From contig JAIYDP010000504.1 in the NCBI GenBank assembly GCA_027487435.1, forward strand, positions 1 through 36,378: a stretch of DNA of 36,378 nucleotides, read 5' to 3'. Below, in pieces: positions 11,001 to 21,409 of this stretch; position 1 is the stretch's first letter; each line of letters begins with the position of its first letter. The notes beneath the pieces were generated by a model. The model searched no databases, was not told the origin of the DNA, and saw nothing but the letters and a program-made list of their open reading frames with translations. The DNA is from Verrucomicrobiaceae bacterium (GTDB taxonomy: Bacteria > Verrucomicrobiota > Verrucomicrobiia > Verrucomicrobiales > Akkermansiaceae). Position numbers and translations under genes: made by a program.

Positions 11001-14000
11001 GATCCCATGCCAATTACTTGGGGGGGGGGGTACACAATGACTTTGAAATCGACAGTCAAGTCGACAAGATGTGTCAAGTTCCCAAATTGGTAGGGTAAGT
11101 ACGGGATCGGATTCCCTTTCAAGTGAAGCGCTCTAAGGGATTGGATAGACCCGATGGACTCAGGCAATTGCTCCAACGAGTTGCTCCTCAAATCAAGATG
11201 AGTAAGAGCAGACAGACAACCCAGCTCCTTCGGAAGTTGCCGGAGCGAATTCTCGCACACACACAGCGTTTGCAACTTCGCCCACTTAACCAACAAAGCC
11301 TTCTCAAGCGCAACTACCTCGTCCTCAGACACGGCACTTTCGTCCAGTAACTTCTGAATGTCGCGTGATATGGACAACGACACTTTCTCAGCAAGAGCTT
11401 TGCTATATTTTGGGATCAAAAGCTCCAATTGGCATGATAGAACTTCGAGTTTTTGCAAGTTTGTCAAGAAGAAGAACTCCATGGGGACGACGCAGAGCTT
11501 CATATCCCGAATCGAAAGCGAGTGCATTGTTGGGGCAGAGAAGTAAGCAGACAGGAAGCGGATAGCATGAGGAATTTGTCTGGCAACCTCGGGGGGTGGA
11601 AATACAAGAGTATCCACGCTGATAACGAGTTGAGTAAGAGAAGAAAGCGTTGCAACTCCGGATGCGAGAGAGTGGCCACAGGTGATGTCTAAAAGAACCA
11701 GCTTTTCCAAATTCACCATGGTTTCGATTTGAGGAACAATTTCGGATCGAAAAGGGTTCCTGTTGAGTTGGAGCTCTTTCAAATTGGAGAGGTTTGCCAA
11801 CTCCGATCCTAGAGTAGAGAAATTGTTGGAAGACAAGTCAAGAACTTCAAGATTTTGAAGCGATGACAGGCACGGGATGGTGAATATGGAGTTAGAAGAC
11901 AAATTGAGATATTTAAGCTCACGAAGGGCTGTGACGCAAAGTGGGAAGTCATATATATTATTAGACGCTATGTCCAAGTACTTCAGAATAGCGTATTCAG
12001 CAAAATACGATGGGAGAGTCCGAAGCGAGTTGACGCTAAGGTCGATTTCGGTCAGCTTCTGAAGAATGGATGGGAAAAACTCAACTGTCTGGAGTTGATT
12101 CGATTTGAAGTAAATGCGAGAGAGAGTAGGAGGGAGCTCTTTCAACACGTCACATGAGGAAGCTCCGAAGTCATTCAGGTCCAAAGCAGCTGAAGAAATG
12201 CTATCAAAACAGCTCCGCATGTAGCTCATGATGGAATCGGAACCCTGAAGAACAACCTCGCGAGGAGGTATTCTCGCACATGATGGAATAAATATATCAG
12301 CCAGCTCGCGGAGGCTTCCAATAGAAACTGGCAGAGATTCGAAAGCTGAGTTGCCCCTTAAATCGAGAGACTCCAGATGTACACAATGCTCTATTTCGGA
12401 AGGAATGTGGACAATGTTATTGTGAGAAGCGTCCATTTCTCGCAATCGAGAACAGCTCTTAAAGAAACGACCAGGTATGTCGAGCACGGCATTGCGACTG
12501 ATGTCCAACCTTGTGATTGACGTAACATAACAGATTTCTTGCGGGAAAATAGAGAGGCACAAGTCGGACAGCGTTACGTTCATCGAGATTCGGCCCTCTT
12601 GCATATCTCTCTCCAGCTCAAGCATGACAGGTAATCCCCTGCCTGTAATATCCTTCGATGGATGCTCCAGAGTAAGGTCACAAAGGAGCGTTCTTAGCTT
12701 GAAGCAGCTTCCTATAGCTGGATCAATCTCACGTAGAGGATTGCCAAGGAAATTGAGATACTCTACGCTACGTAGCCCATCTATAACATGAGAAACAGTT
12801 TCAAGCTTGCAGTCTGCAACCGACATCCATCGAAGTTCGTTGAGGTAAAGAATAGTCGACGGCAACGATTTCAGTGGGTTCTTGTCAAGACAGAGAGTTC
12901 TCATTGACGTGCTTGCCATATTGAGTGATGGTATGTCTTGGATTGCGTTAGCAGAAATGTCCAGATGCATAAGAAACTGAAATGAACTGAGAGCTTTCGG
13001 GAGCTGCTCGATACAATTGTGTGCAACGTCCAGCTCTTTCAAATTGCGAAGAACTGAGATCCAATCTGACATTTGGCCAATCCGATTCGAACGGAGAGAA
13101 AGCTTCTTGAGGCAGGTGGCGACTTTGATTGCCTCCGGGAGCTCAGGAATGTTGTTGTTGTCGAGAACGACCTCTTCAATAGACGGGAGAGCAAAAGCAA
13201 GAGTAGGAAAGTCGTAAAAGTAGTTGTTGCTGAAGTTGAGAGACCTCAGCTGGGCAAGCGAGGTAATCTTGTTGTTGAGCGCGCCTATTTCGTTGTTGGA
13301 GAGGTCAAGAGCGGTGAGAGAAGTCAGGTCGCATATTTCTGAAGGCAATTGCGTCAGAATTCTGTAACTGGAGTTGAGAGAGCCAGAAAATCTTGAGAAG
13401 TAGAGAATGGACAAGTAATTAAGAGTCGCAGACTCGCCTTGGCGAGTGACATCTCTCGTGGGGCTGATGATGGCACCCCAATCAGCTTTAAGCTTCTGCA
13501 GTGATTCAATGCCTCCTACCTCGACTGGAAGGGATGTGAGAAGATTTCCACACACGCTCAGTGATTGCAGCTTCGAAAGATGTACGATCAGCGGTGAGAG
13601 GATTTCGAGATTGTTGTTGTCGAGGGAAAGAGAAGTCAAGTTGGTGAAAGTCCAAAAGAATTCTTCTTGCAACTGGCGTACTTTATGTCCTGTGAAGGAA
13701 AGACTTGTGGCAGAGGAGAAATCAAACATTCCGGGGGGGAACGTGAGCAAGTCCCACTGACGCAGAGAGATGGTGGACAAGTTATAGTTATCGGAGACTT
13801 GCGACAGATAGTTCAGCACTTGGCGTTGGCCTGATTTAAGGACGACAGGCTCAGGCTCTTCGATGATGTCAGCGTCGTACGTGAAGTCGACGAGGGTCTT
13901 TTTGACTCGTCCCAGCTCGTGAGGAAGCTGCTTCAAACGTGGATTGTTTTCAAGCGCAAGCAGGGCCAGGTTTGAAAGGTTACCCAACGAGCGTGGCAGC

Positions 14001-14284
14001 GATGTGAGCTGATTGCCGTTCAGAAAGAGCTTAACCAGAGTAACAATTGATCCGATATGTTCTGATATGGACGAGATACTGTTGCGTGAGAGCTTGAGCG
14101 TGACAAGTTCAGTCAGATGCTGAATGGCGTCCGGCACGCATTGGATTTGGTTGTCCGATACGTTGACATCTTTCACCACGAAAAGCTCAAACAGCCCTCG
14201 AGGAATTTCGCTTAAATTTGATTTCACTGCCGTGAACCCTTGGCTTCGCTTGGCATACTCAAGTTTTGCGACGATTTGGGCCAT
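5019..14284 (-). CDS. Giant LRR-only protein (2,894 aa) with recurring inter-block linkers
   Basis: Eighteen exons fit one frame: 14284-9799, 9759-8939, 8905-8833, 8798-8637, 8605-8557, 8520-8409, 8371-8176, 8141-8047, 8010-7885, 7851-7573, 7540-7413, 7378-7215, 7178-7075, 7042-6687, 6653-6473, 6437-6306, 6271-6188 and 6155-5019 (8,685 nt). The start is MAQIVAKLEY. The protein is almost entirely about 23-residue LRRs of the pattern LxxLxLxxNxLxxLPxxI, roughly a hundred. LRR blocks are separated by linkers of the type PPPEVxxxGxxxIxxYL followed by a short LxLxxxxLxxFPSEI segment. I see no signal peptide, membrane helix, kinase, Roc GTPase or death domain, so it is probably an intracellular scaffold; the function is unknown. 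An ATG at 6161 could suggest a separate gene, but it lies inside a 32-nt intron (6156-6187) whose removal keeps the LRR frame. Confidence 0.85.
6200..13868 (-). repeat. Recurring linker module between LRR blocks of the giant gene (about 12 copies)
   Basis: Approximate copy positions are 13803-13868, 13410-13465, 12615-12665, 12220-12272, 11550-11600, 10985-11030, 10225-10280, 9475-9525, 9090-9140, 8560-8605, 6840-6880 and 6200-6265. Examples are PPREVVLQGSDSIMSYM, PPPEVARQIPHAIRFL, PPAEVYDNGKSLVQEYL and PPKAVVFKGTKSIVQYV. Copies are strongly diverged, so this is a protein-level repeat, not a DNA satellite. In the large first exon, spacings fall mostly near 390 or 750-800 nt, with two intermediate values. 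Related PPxEVxxxG-type tails close LRR blocks in other eukaryotic LRR proteins; having about a dozen in one chain is the notable part. Confidence 0.75.
11020..11030. repeat. G11/C11 homopolymer inside coding sequence
   Basis: On the minus strand eleven C residues encode the end of Tyr, three Pro codons and the start of Gln within the VYPPPQV linker of the giant LRR gene. The open frame is intact at this length. Confidence 0.95.
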
Positions 14285-15029
14285 GACAAAACTTTGTTAG
14301 AGTTGGTCTTTTACTCTGACGCCGCCTCTGGTGCAACTTTGAGGCCCTCTGTGCTGTTTGCTGACACTCCGCCCCATTCCCATTCCCATTCACTCACGCT
14401 TCCTTTATGCTTCCCTTTGCTTAAAGGAAGTACCACATATTGAACAATACTCTCGATCTCAGACAGGACCCAATTCCTGATCTGGCAGTTCCTCCCCTCA
14501 TGATTGAAGGACCATCTGACCATGTTGGAAGCAACCGTGGCTTGAGACGCTTACAGCGCCCCCCCCTATCCTCCGTCCAGTAAGTCCACACACCTTTCCT
14601 TCGAAATCACCGACAAGCTTACCTCTACTTGGGGTGCGCAAAGATGTCATATTGAAAGCACCACCATGGTAATTCTTCGATGTTACCGGCTGCGCCATCC
14701 CCCTGCAGCAAAACTGAGATAGGCCATTCAACTGCGTTGTTCTCGCTTTTTACGCTCCCATCCAGGGCTACTCAGCGAGAACCTTTTGAATCACATTAGC
14801 ATTTTACAGGGCAGGCCACGACGACCTTGCAGAACCTCACTCAAGCCTGCCGTGTCCATACAAACTGTGCTTTGCTCTCTTTCATGTCTGTTGAAGCCAG
14901 AAAGGTCACCACGTGCTTGGTCTTCGGGATCCTCTTGCGTACCTTTGGAGCATTTTTCCTCTTGAAACCCTTTCGCCCCCCCTTTCCTTTCGAGAGTGCC
15001 AATTCTTTTGTTAATTTAATTTTAAACGA
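14285..15029. other. 745-bp spacer between two divergent genes; possible small minus-strand ORF
   Basis: This is the longest gap in the window, and it separates the start of the giant LRR gene from the start of the helical protein gene. It holds an eight-base C run near 14559-14566, a CCCATT triplet-like repeat around 14373-14393, and a pyrimidine-rich stretch at 14960-15000 that leads into an A/T-rich segment just before 15030. Minus-strand open frames at 14731-14498 and 14523-14311 could be joined by a short intron, but the phases do not match cleanly and I recognise no family. The gap may simply hold both promoters and the 5' UTRs. Confidence 0.4.
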
Positions 15030-16892
15030 ATGCTGCAAGAGGTATTAAACGCGGCGATACGAGCTTGTGAGAAGTTTAATCGCTGTGGAAGAGAAGGTAC
15101 GCATGCTGAGCAGATATCTCTGACCGCGAGGTGTAACGGAAAAGCAGTTTCTTCACTGTATGCAAGAGCTATCATTGCCAATCTCGTCACACATCGAGAA
15201 ACTTATCTGTGAACACTTAGTGAAAGGAGACAACCTTATAGATCTCATGTAGTTAAATATAACGTTTGCTCACGCCCCAGAACGCACTTGCAATCTCTGC
15301 GAAAAGACGACAAATTCTCTGACCTTTTGTCGCCTCTGACGTCATTGCTATCCCCAGAGAGTTTGATCCGAGTTTCGCTATCCTGTATTCGCAAAACTCT
15401 TGTGCACTAGGCCACCAGCGAATATCTGACATGTCAGATCCATGGGGACTGCAGTTCTGACTTGGCCGTCTCAGCGTCGCTCTGCTGTTTCCCGCTGATG
15501 GCTTAGGCTTAGCTCCCTCTCAGAGCTTAGACCCCAAGTTCTCTCTTTGGACTTCGCGGCGACGACTGCCGTGATCCGCCAATGTTTATCGTCGAGGACA
15601 ACCAACTCCTCAAGAACTCCTCCACTCCGTTGTCAGCTCCCGTCCAGCTGACTCGCGCAGCGAAGCCTTCCTCCATGGCATCCTTTCTCGCCGATGTCAA
15701 GAACGAGTCTCTTACACCATCCCCATCGTCTCGCCCTCAAACCACTGTTTCGGTCAATGCTGCAATCAAAGCAACTGGCCCCGAACGTCTTTGACGCCAA
15801 AGCTCCTCGACGATGTGACTGCCGTCCTCTCCAACGACTCAGCAATCTACGCTTTCCAGTTTGCAGCTTTCCTCATCACGCTGATTCTTAATTCGTCCTC
15901 CGCATCACTCTCCACCTTTGATGGTTCAGGTTTGATGCGAATCTGCGCGCATATCCAGGGCGGCGACATATGCGGCATCTTTGCGTTATGCATAGCGATT
16001 TGATCATCGTTTGATTGCAGCCCATGTCATTGACGGCCAAGATGTACGCTCATGGAGAAGAATTCGCTGAGGTGGCAAAGAAAGCAGCTCACCCTCAGAG
16101 TTAAGCTGGTTTTTCTTCTCCTTAAACGCCCGAGGTGATGCTGAAATCAGCAGCTGCATTCGTCAGCTGCATCTTCTTGGCGTTCGCATCAGCATCCTGA
16201 GGGACGCTGTCGAGAAGACGATCCTCTCGGACTTACATCGAATTTGCTTGTTCGAACCCAGTTTTCATTTCTCACCTCCATCACTCCTCAAAAGGACGTT
16301 TTGGATCTCAAAGCGGCCAAAAGATTGGGCAACAGCGAATGATGTCGAGGATGGTCTGCTGCGAGTTGCTAGTCTCACGGGCCAAGGTGCCGGTGACTAC
16401 ATTCAGCTGGCCGTGCGCGTCTCTCATACTGGAACTGACTCTAACAAGGTTAAGGAAGTGCTGCAGCCAGCCTCTGAGACGATGGCAGTCCTGGCAGATC
16501 CCACTCGAGGACGGCTTTTACCTGCGTTTGTTGATGGAGTTGTCAGATCGCTCTTGACACACATTTTGCGCATGAAAGCAAAAGTGTCCTATTTTGGGGC
16601 TCGCCAGCTCCAAGCGGATGTTCAATTTGTTCGCCGATGGGTCAGTAATGCGCCCGCGTTGAGGGACGAGTCTGCCATCACTGGCTTCTCACTGACATCG
16701 CTGCCTAGGGAGCGGAACCAGTGGGTGATGGTGCCAGCGTTGGAAGAAGCCGACGTAGCGCTTCGTATTTTGATGGAGAGGTCTACTCGGCACGCAGCAG
16801 CCGTTGCGTCGAGTGTGCAGCTGCCTGACGCATTCGCGTGGCTGGCGAAACGATCGCGGAAGCGAAGGATATTTTCTTGTGGGCACTCTTGA
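15030..16892 (+). CDS. Uncharacterised alpha-helical protein (weak CCDC142-like C-terminus)
   Basis: The start at 15030 (MLQEVLNAAIRACEKFNRCG) follows an in-frame stop. Clean introns lie at about 15096-15129 (34 nt), 15249-15280 (32 nt) and 15389-15424 (36 nt), linking segments such as HCMQELSLPISSHIEKLICE and LITHLQSLRKDDKFSDLLSP. The middle part reads PTPQELLHSVVSSRPADS and KLLDDVTAVLSNDSAIYAFQ, and the last exon ends at 16892. Several central junctions (15470-15600, 15930-16100, 16240-16300) are ambiguous. The C-terminal segment LLTHILRMKAKVSYFGARQL, with QADVQFVRRW after it, recalls the C-terminal domain of CCDC142-type helical proteins or CATCHR tether subunits. That resemblance is weak, and I do not assign a function. 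It ends 46 bp from the convergent TRAPPC8 stop. Confidence 0.6.
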
Positions 16893-16938
16893 TTGGACAT
16901 TGATGTGACACGCTGAGTTGTATAATTATGCATACATG

Positions 16939-19900
16939 TTACACGGCCCCCTCCCACTGCACAAGGAATTGTGCGTCGGCTTTGGAGAGCTCGAGGACGC
17001 CAAACTCCCGCTGCAAAGTAGAAATGCGAACGCGATTCAAATTTAGGACGCCCATGCGGAAGGCGAGAGCTTCAAACGGGATGTCCACTCGCTGCATAGG
17101 AGTGACGGCGAAAAGGTGGACGCACGTCGCTCCCGTCCAAATGTAATCGAGGACCTCGTCGCTGAGGCGTCAGCGAGATGAACCTGGAGGAGACAACGGT
17201 CGCTTGGCGGCTGCTGGATTGTTGACAAACTCTACGATGACGTCAAGGCGGTCGTCTTGCTGTAAGCTCCAGAGAGAAAGAGTGCCGAGCACTTTGAGAT
17301 GCCTACTTCATCAAATCATCCACCCCCCCCTCTACATCGTCTCTCCTTGGCTCAACGGGACCGCATTTGCAGCCATTGTTACTTTCAATGGCGGCCTCTT
17401 CAGTGAGTCGACAGACCGCTCTCGTGACATAACGGACAGGCGCGGCTGCGGCGCTGGTCCATCTGACAATGCGCGACGCAGATCCTCGGGTTGCATGCAG
17501 ACGGAGTGGAAGCCCAAGGAAGAACCACATCGCCAAACGAAATTAAACGTCAATGGGGCTGCGCCAGATTGCTGCGTTGGGAAACCTCCATGCACACAAG
17601 GAACTATCGCTTCAAACCGTGCAGACGAGTCGCTCTGCGCTGTGAGCAGGGAGTGCAGTCAGTCGAAACGATTGGAATGTAACTTTGGGTCGATTCTGAC
17701 GACGCCGCAAGTCTGAACGAGTACGATACAATCGCTTGAGCGGCGATGGATCCCATCGCAGGACTGAACTGTCAGAGTGGACGAGGAGAGCTCGACGATG
17801 TTGCTGCAATAGGAGCAAGGCTCCATCCTTTCACAGCCGGCGACAGCCCTTCGATCGAAAAGGCCTCATTGACGCGAAGATTGCGGGCGTTGAAAACCAT
17901 GACGAATGCATCGACTTGTCGAAGAGAAGGACGAATTTGATGTGAGATGTCTAGGGTCGGCTGGACGTTGAAAGAGATAGTTGTGCGAGCAAGGCGGTGA
18001 GCCATCTTGCTCTTCACAGCCTGAAGCATTAATATGACCCACCCAAGACGTACCTCTGGTGTGTAGAGGAACGACAATAACAATTCCAGCCGGCCAACCT
18101 CCGACGCCCAGATCCAAAGTGGGAAGCGGGCAGTCCCTCGAGGCGCCAGCCCATTGATGGCGAGTTCAGTCACTTCAATGCCCTCACCGTCGACAATGGA
18201 GCGCGGTGGCATAGCTGTGGCTGCTGCCGTCAGCAACAATACACAGAGCAAAACATGGAAAGGGGTCATCTAGTTGCTGTGGCGTGCCGACCATGGCGCA
18301 ATGAGGCAGCGAAGGGTTCATGCTGCACGATCTGACAGGCTCTGAGCCGATGTTTGTCAGTTCAAGTGTCAACTTGACCAGCTCTCCGTGCATCAAAACG
18401 GGCGGGGCGCCGCTGACATCAACACGAAGCAGCGGCATTTGAGGTACCACAGTGAGCTCAAGCCTCTTATCCGGCTCGTAGAAGCAACCCACCTTCTCCT
18501 CGTGGCTGCGGTTCAGACGGCGACCCTTCAATCGAAAGACATGAGCTGAGGGAACAGTCGATGATAGAGTCCACCGCACACCATTGACAGACATTCCGCC
18601 AGGAAGCAATGCAATTGCTTCCAATGCGACGATTCGACGCTGACTCGGGGACAGAGAGAAGTTGAATGGGATGGTCGTGAACGCCTCTGCTGCGCCATCT
18701 GTGTGTGAAATGTCCAAACACATCTCGCTTATGTCGACGAGCACTTGCAGTGGATTGGAGACTTCGAATTCAACGCGAATCGTTTCTTGCGAGTAAGGTA
18801 CCAACGGCAACAAGTCACCTCCTATGACAGCGCAGCGCTCCATCCTTACTGCAAAGTCTGGCAACACAGGGCGAAAGTTTTGGAGGGAGTGTTGCCGCAG
18901 AAGCCTCACGCGTTCCCGGCAACTAACTCAGGTCAGAGCAATCAGCAAAAGGGATGCCTCTTCTCATCGATAAGCTCTTCTTCCAAGTTAGTCCATACGG
19001 CGTTACGCTCGTCTGAATCGTCCGGGTCGAGGGTGTCCATCAAACGAATGCGAACGGAGGAGTCCACAATATGCGGGAGAGGTTGATCTTGAATCAAAGG
19101 GGGCGTAGGAAAGCCGGTCTGGCACATCACTTTGCAAATCATATGAGCGAGTACTCTGATGACGTTGAGAAGCTCTCGGATTGTACTGGATTGGCGCTCA
19201 GCGACGCGCTGTCCTGGATTTGCAAGGATACGAAGGTAATAGCTGAGGGCTTCGTCAAATTTGCTGGGACGGTCAGTCCACGAAACGGACTCATGGTACT
19301 GAAGCAGGCCGCTGTGTCTCGCAAGAACGGAGAAAATGTGATCCTCCACGGAGGACCAGCCCTTGTCGCAGTACGAGATGAAAGCACTCTTGTAGCAACG
19401 AACAGAATGCGCACGCTGGGAAGTTAAAGTTGCCGATACGAGATTCCTCACCAGTGTACATTTGTAGTACCTGTGTCCTGCAAGCACCATGTGCCACGCA
19501 TACTTACGGTAGTAGTGGGGGACGTGGAACAAATACATCAACGACGTTTGCTCTAACAAAAGAGCAGCGCGCAAGTCATTAGCCTTGAAGTTGTAAGCGT
19601 TCACAGCGCAGCACACAACTTCCAAAAATGAAGCCCGTAAGTACGTGTCCGCCGCTTCTTTTGAGCGGCCAACGGACTTAAGAGCCTCCGCTTGAAGAAA
19701 ACAAGTTCTCAAGAGCCCAAAAATTGCGCCGCAACGTTGGAAATCGCTTCCAAGTCAAAACATTGGCATTGGAACTCACCGAAGCGCAGAGTCAAAATAT
19801 GCCTCGACTTCTTTTTTAGTCCCATCAAGGAGGTGGAGGCAGAGTGCGGACATCAACGAGGAATCGGCAAACTGCTTCCAGGCCTGTCCAAAGATCAGGG

Positions 19901-21409
19901 ACCTTTTGAAATGAACACCTTGTCACGCTTATAGTCCGGGGCAACAAGTTTGTAGTTTTGGAGCGCATAGTCCCAATCACCAATCATGAAGCAGATGTCT
20001 GCGAGTTGACGAGTTCGAGCCTCGATGGTAAAGCATCGGTATCTTTGGCATTCAGAAGCCAAAGCGAAAATTCAAACATAGGACCAGCGCCGCCCTCGTC
20101 GTTTTCCACAAAACCCCTCCGCCCGTCCGTGGACTTTGACGAAAACCAACCTTTGAATTGATTCCGCAGGCCTTTCTTCTCTGCCGACACCTGATGAACG
20201 TTCAGACATTTTGGATGAATCTTGACCTCCTGATTTAGGGTAGATATCCTCTCGCTCAGGAACGGGATGATGGCCGTGGCAAACTCACGAACAACGCGCT
20301 CAAGCGACTTGCTGAGGAGTTGGATTTCAAAAGAATCGAGTCGAACAAATTTTCAGGCGACAAATACGCCCCTTGCCCTGGTCGAAAAAAGGGGTGGCTG
20401 AGAGTGCCGTTTCCCGAGTTGATGTGCATGAAAGTGCAGGACGCTGGACCGAGCTTTTCCTGTACGACACGATGGGTGTTGCGACACCTGAGTTTGTTAA
20501 ATTGAACTGAAACTCAAACGCTTCCAGTGCAGCCATGTCACGCTGATCGTCATGCAGAATGACGTAGTATTTCTTGATGCGGTTGATGTCTTCTGCGATT
20601 TGTTCTCGCATGAGCCCAGGGGCATTTTCACCAGCAAACATTCGCACAAGGTTGTCGACGGAGGTGTCATCTGCGCCAGAGAGGAATATTATACCTTCAT
20701 GTAAGAGTCGATGACTAAATATTTACATGCGACAGGATGTGCAAAATAGTTAACCTTGTAACAACGATTTTCTCTTAGAAGTTTGTTACGATATCCAAGA
20801 AACCATGGAGTTGATTGGGATTCTGTGGTTTCTGCAGATGAGGGCGGCACATTTGCGAATGAACCTTGTTGATAGTCCGGGACGTCCATTGCATTGCTGT
20901 ATCCCATCACGTACTTCTCTGCGTCATCGTTGTACTTGATAACCTCGGCAGATAAAACGCTTTCGAGAGATGCATCAGTCATTTGAGACAAATCTGATTG
21001 ATGAACGAAGTTGAAAGTAATGTCTTGGATCTTGTGAACATGAAGGTGATCGCGAGGTGCCTTCATATTCGCTGAAGAGTAAAATACGCACGGTGAGCGA
21101 TTCTGCAGATATAATTGCACTACTAGTATCTCTGGGACAGACTGACACGAACTGAAACAAAAATGTACCATTTAGTCCGTAAACTCGCCGTAGAGGATGT
21201 AGAAGTTCCGCAGCAGTGAGATTATTCCTTGAAATAATCGAATCTGCAGCCTGTGTTAAGGCGAGCATAACTGTCGGTCCGAAAAACTCGGACAACAGTT
21301 CTCTGAACGCCATAGACACTGGACAACTATTATTTAAGAAAGGTGAGTAAAAGCGAGAATCCGCTACATTCAGCATGTCGGTAAAGTCGAATTTTTTTTT
21401 CGGGTTCAT
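16939..21409 (-). CDS. TRAPPC8: TRAPPC8 / Trs85, TRAPPIII complex subunit
   Basis: Many small exons run from 21409 (or a downstream ATG at 21376 or 21315) to a TAA at 16939-16941. Segments recognised as TRAPPC8 include SIISRNNLTAAELLHPL near the N-terminus, STPWFLGYRNKLL, and the helical repeat region with DLRAALLLEQTSLMYLFHVP, YRKYAWHMVLAGHRYYK, CYKSAFISYCDKGWSSVEDH and ALSYYLRIL. The C-terminal half reads as beta-rich Ig-like domains, for example LRVDVSGAPPVLMHGELVKL, and the end is ELSKADAQFLVQWEGAV. The first intron is 21131-21167 (37 nt). I did not resolve every junction, so exon boundaries between 16939 and 21000 are approximate. TRAPPIII activates Rab1 in ER-Golgi traffic and autophagy. 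The start abuts or overlaps the divergent kinase gene. Confidence 0.88.

Noticed and set aside
10413..11093. 226-codon plus-strand open frame opposite the giant LRR gene
   Set aside because: It mirrors the regular LRR codon pattern on the other strand; LRR-coding DNA often leaves long antisense frames.
14311..14731. Small minus-strand gene upstream of the giant LRR gene
   Set aside because: Open frames can be joined only with mismatched phases and match nothing I know; left as spacer sequence.
17204..17945. Long plus-strand open frames opposite TRAPPC8
   Set aside because: They lie antisense to TRAPPC8 exons, carry no recognisable motif and have no matching tiny introns.
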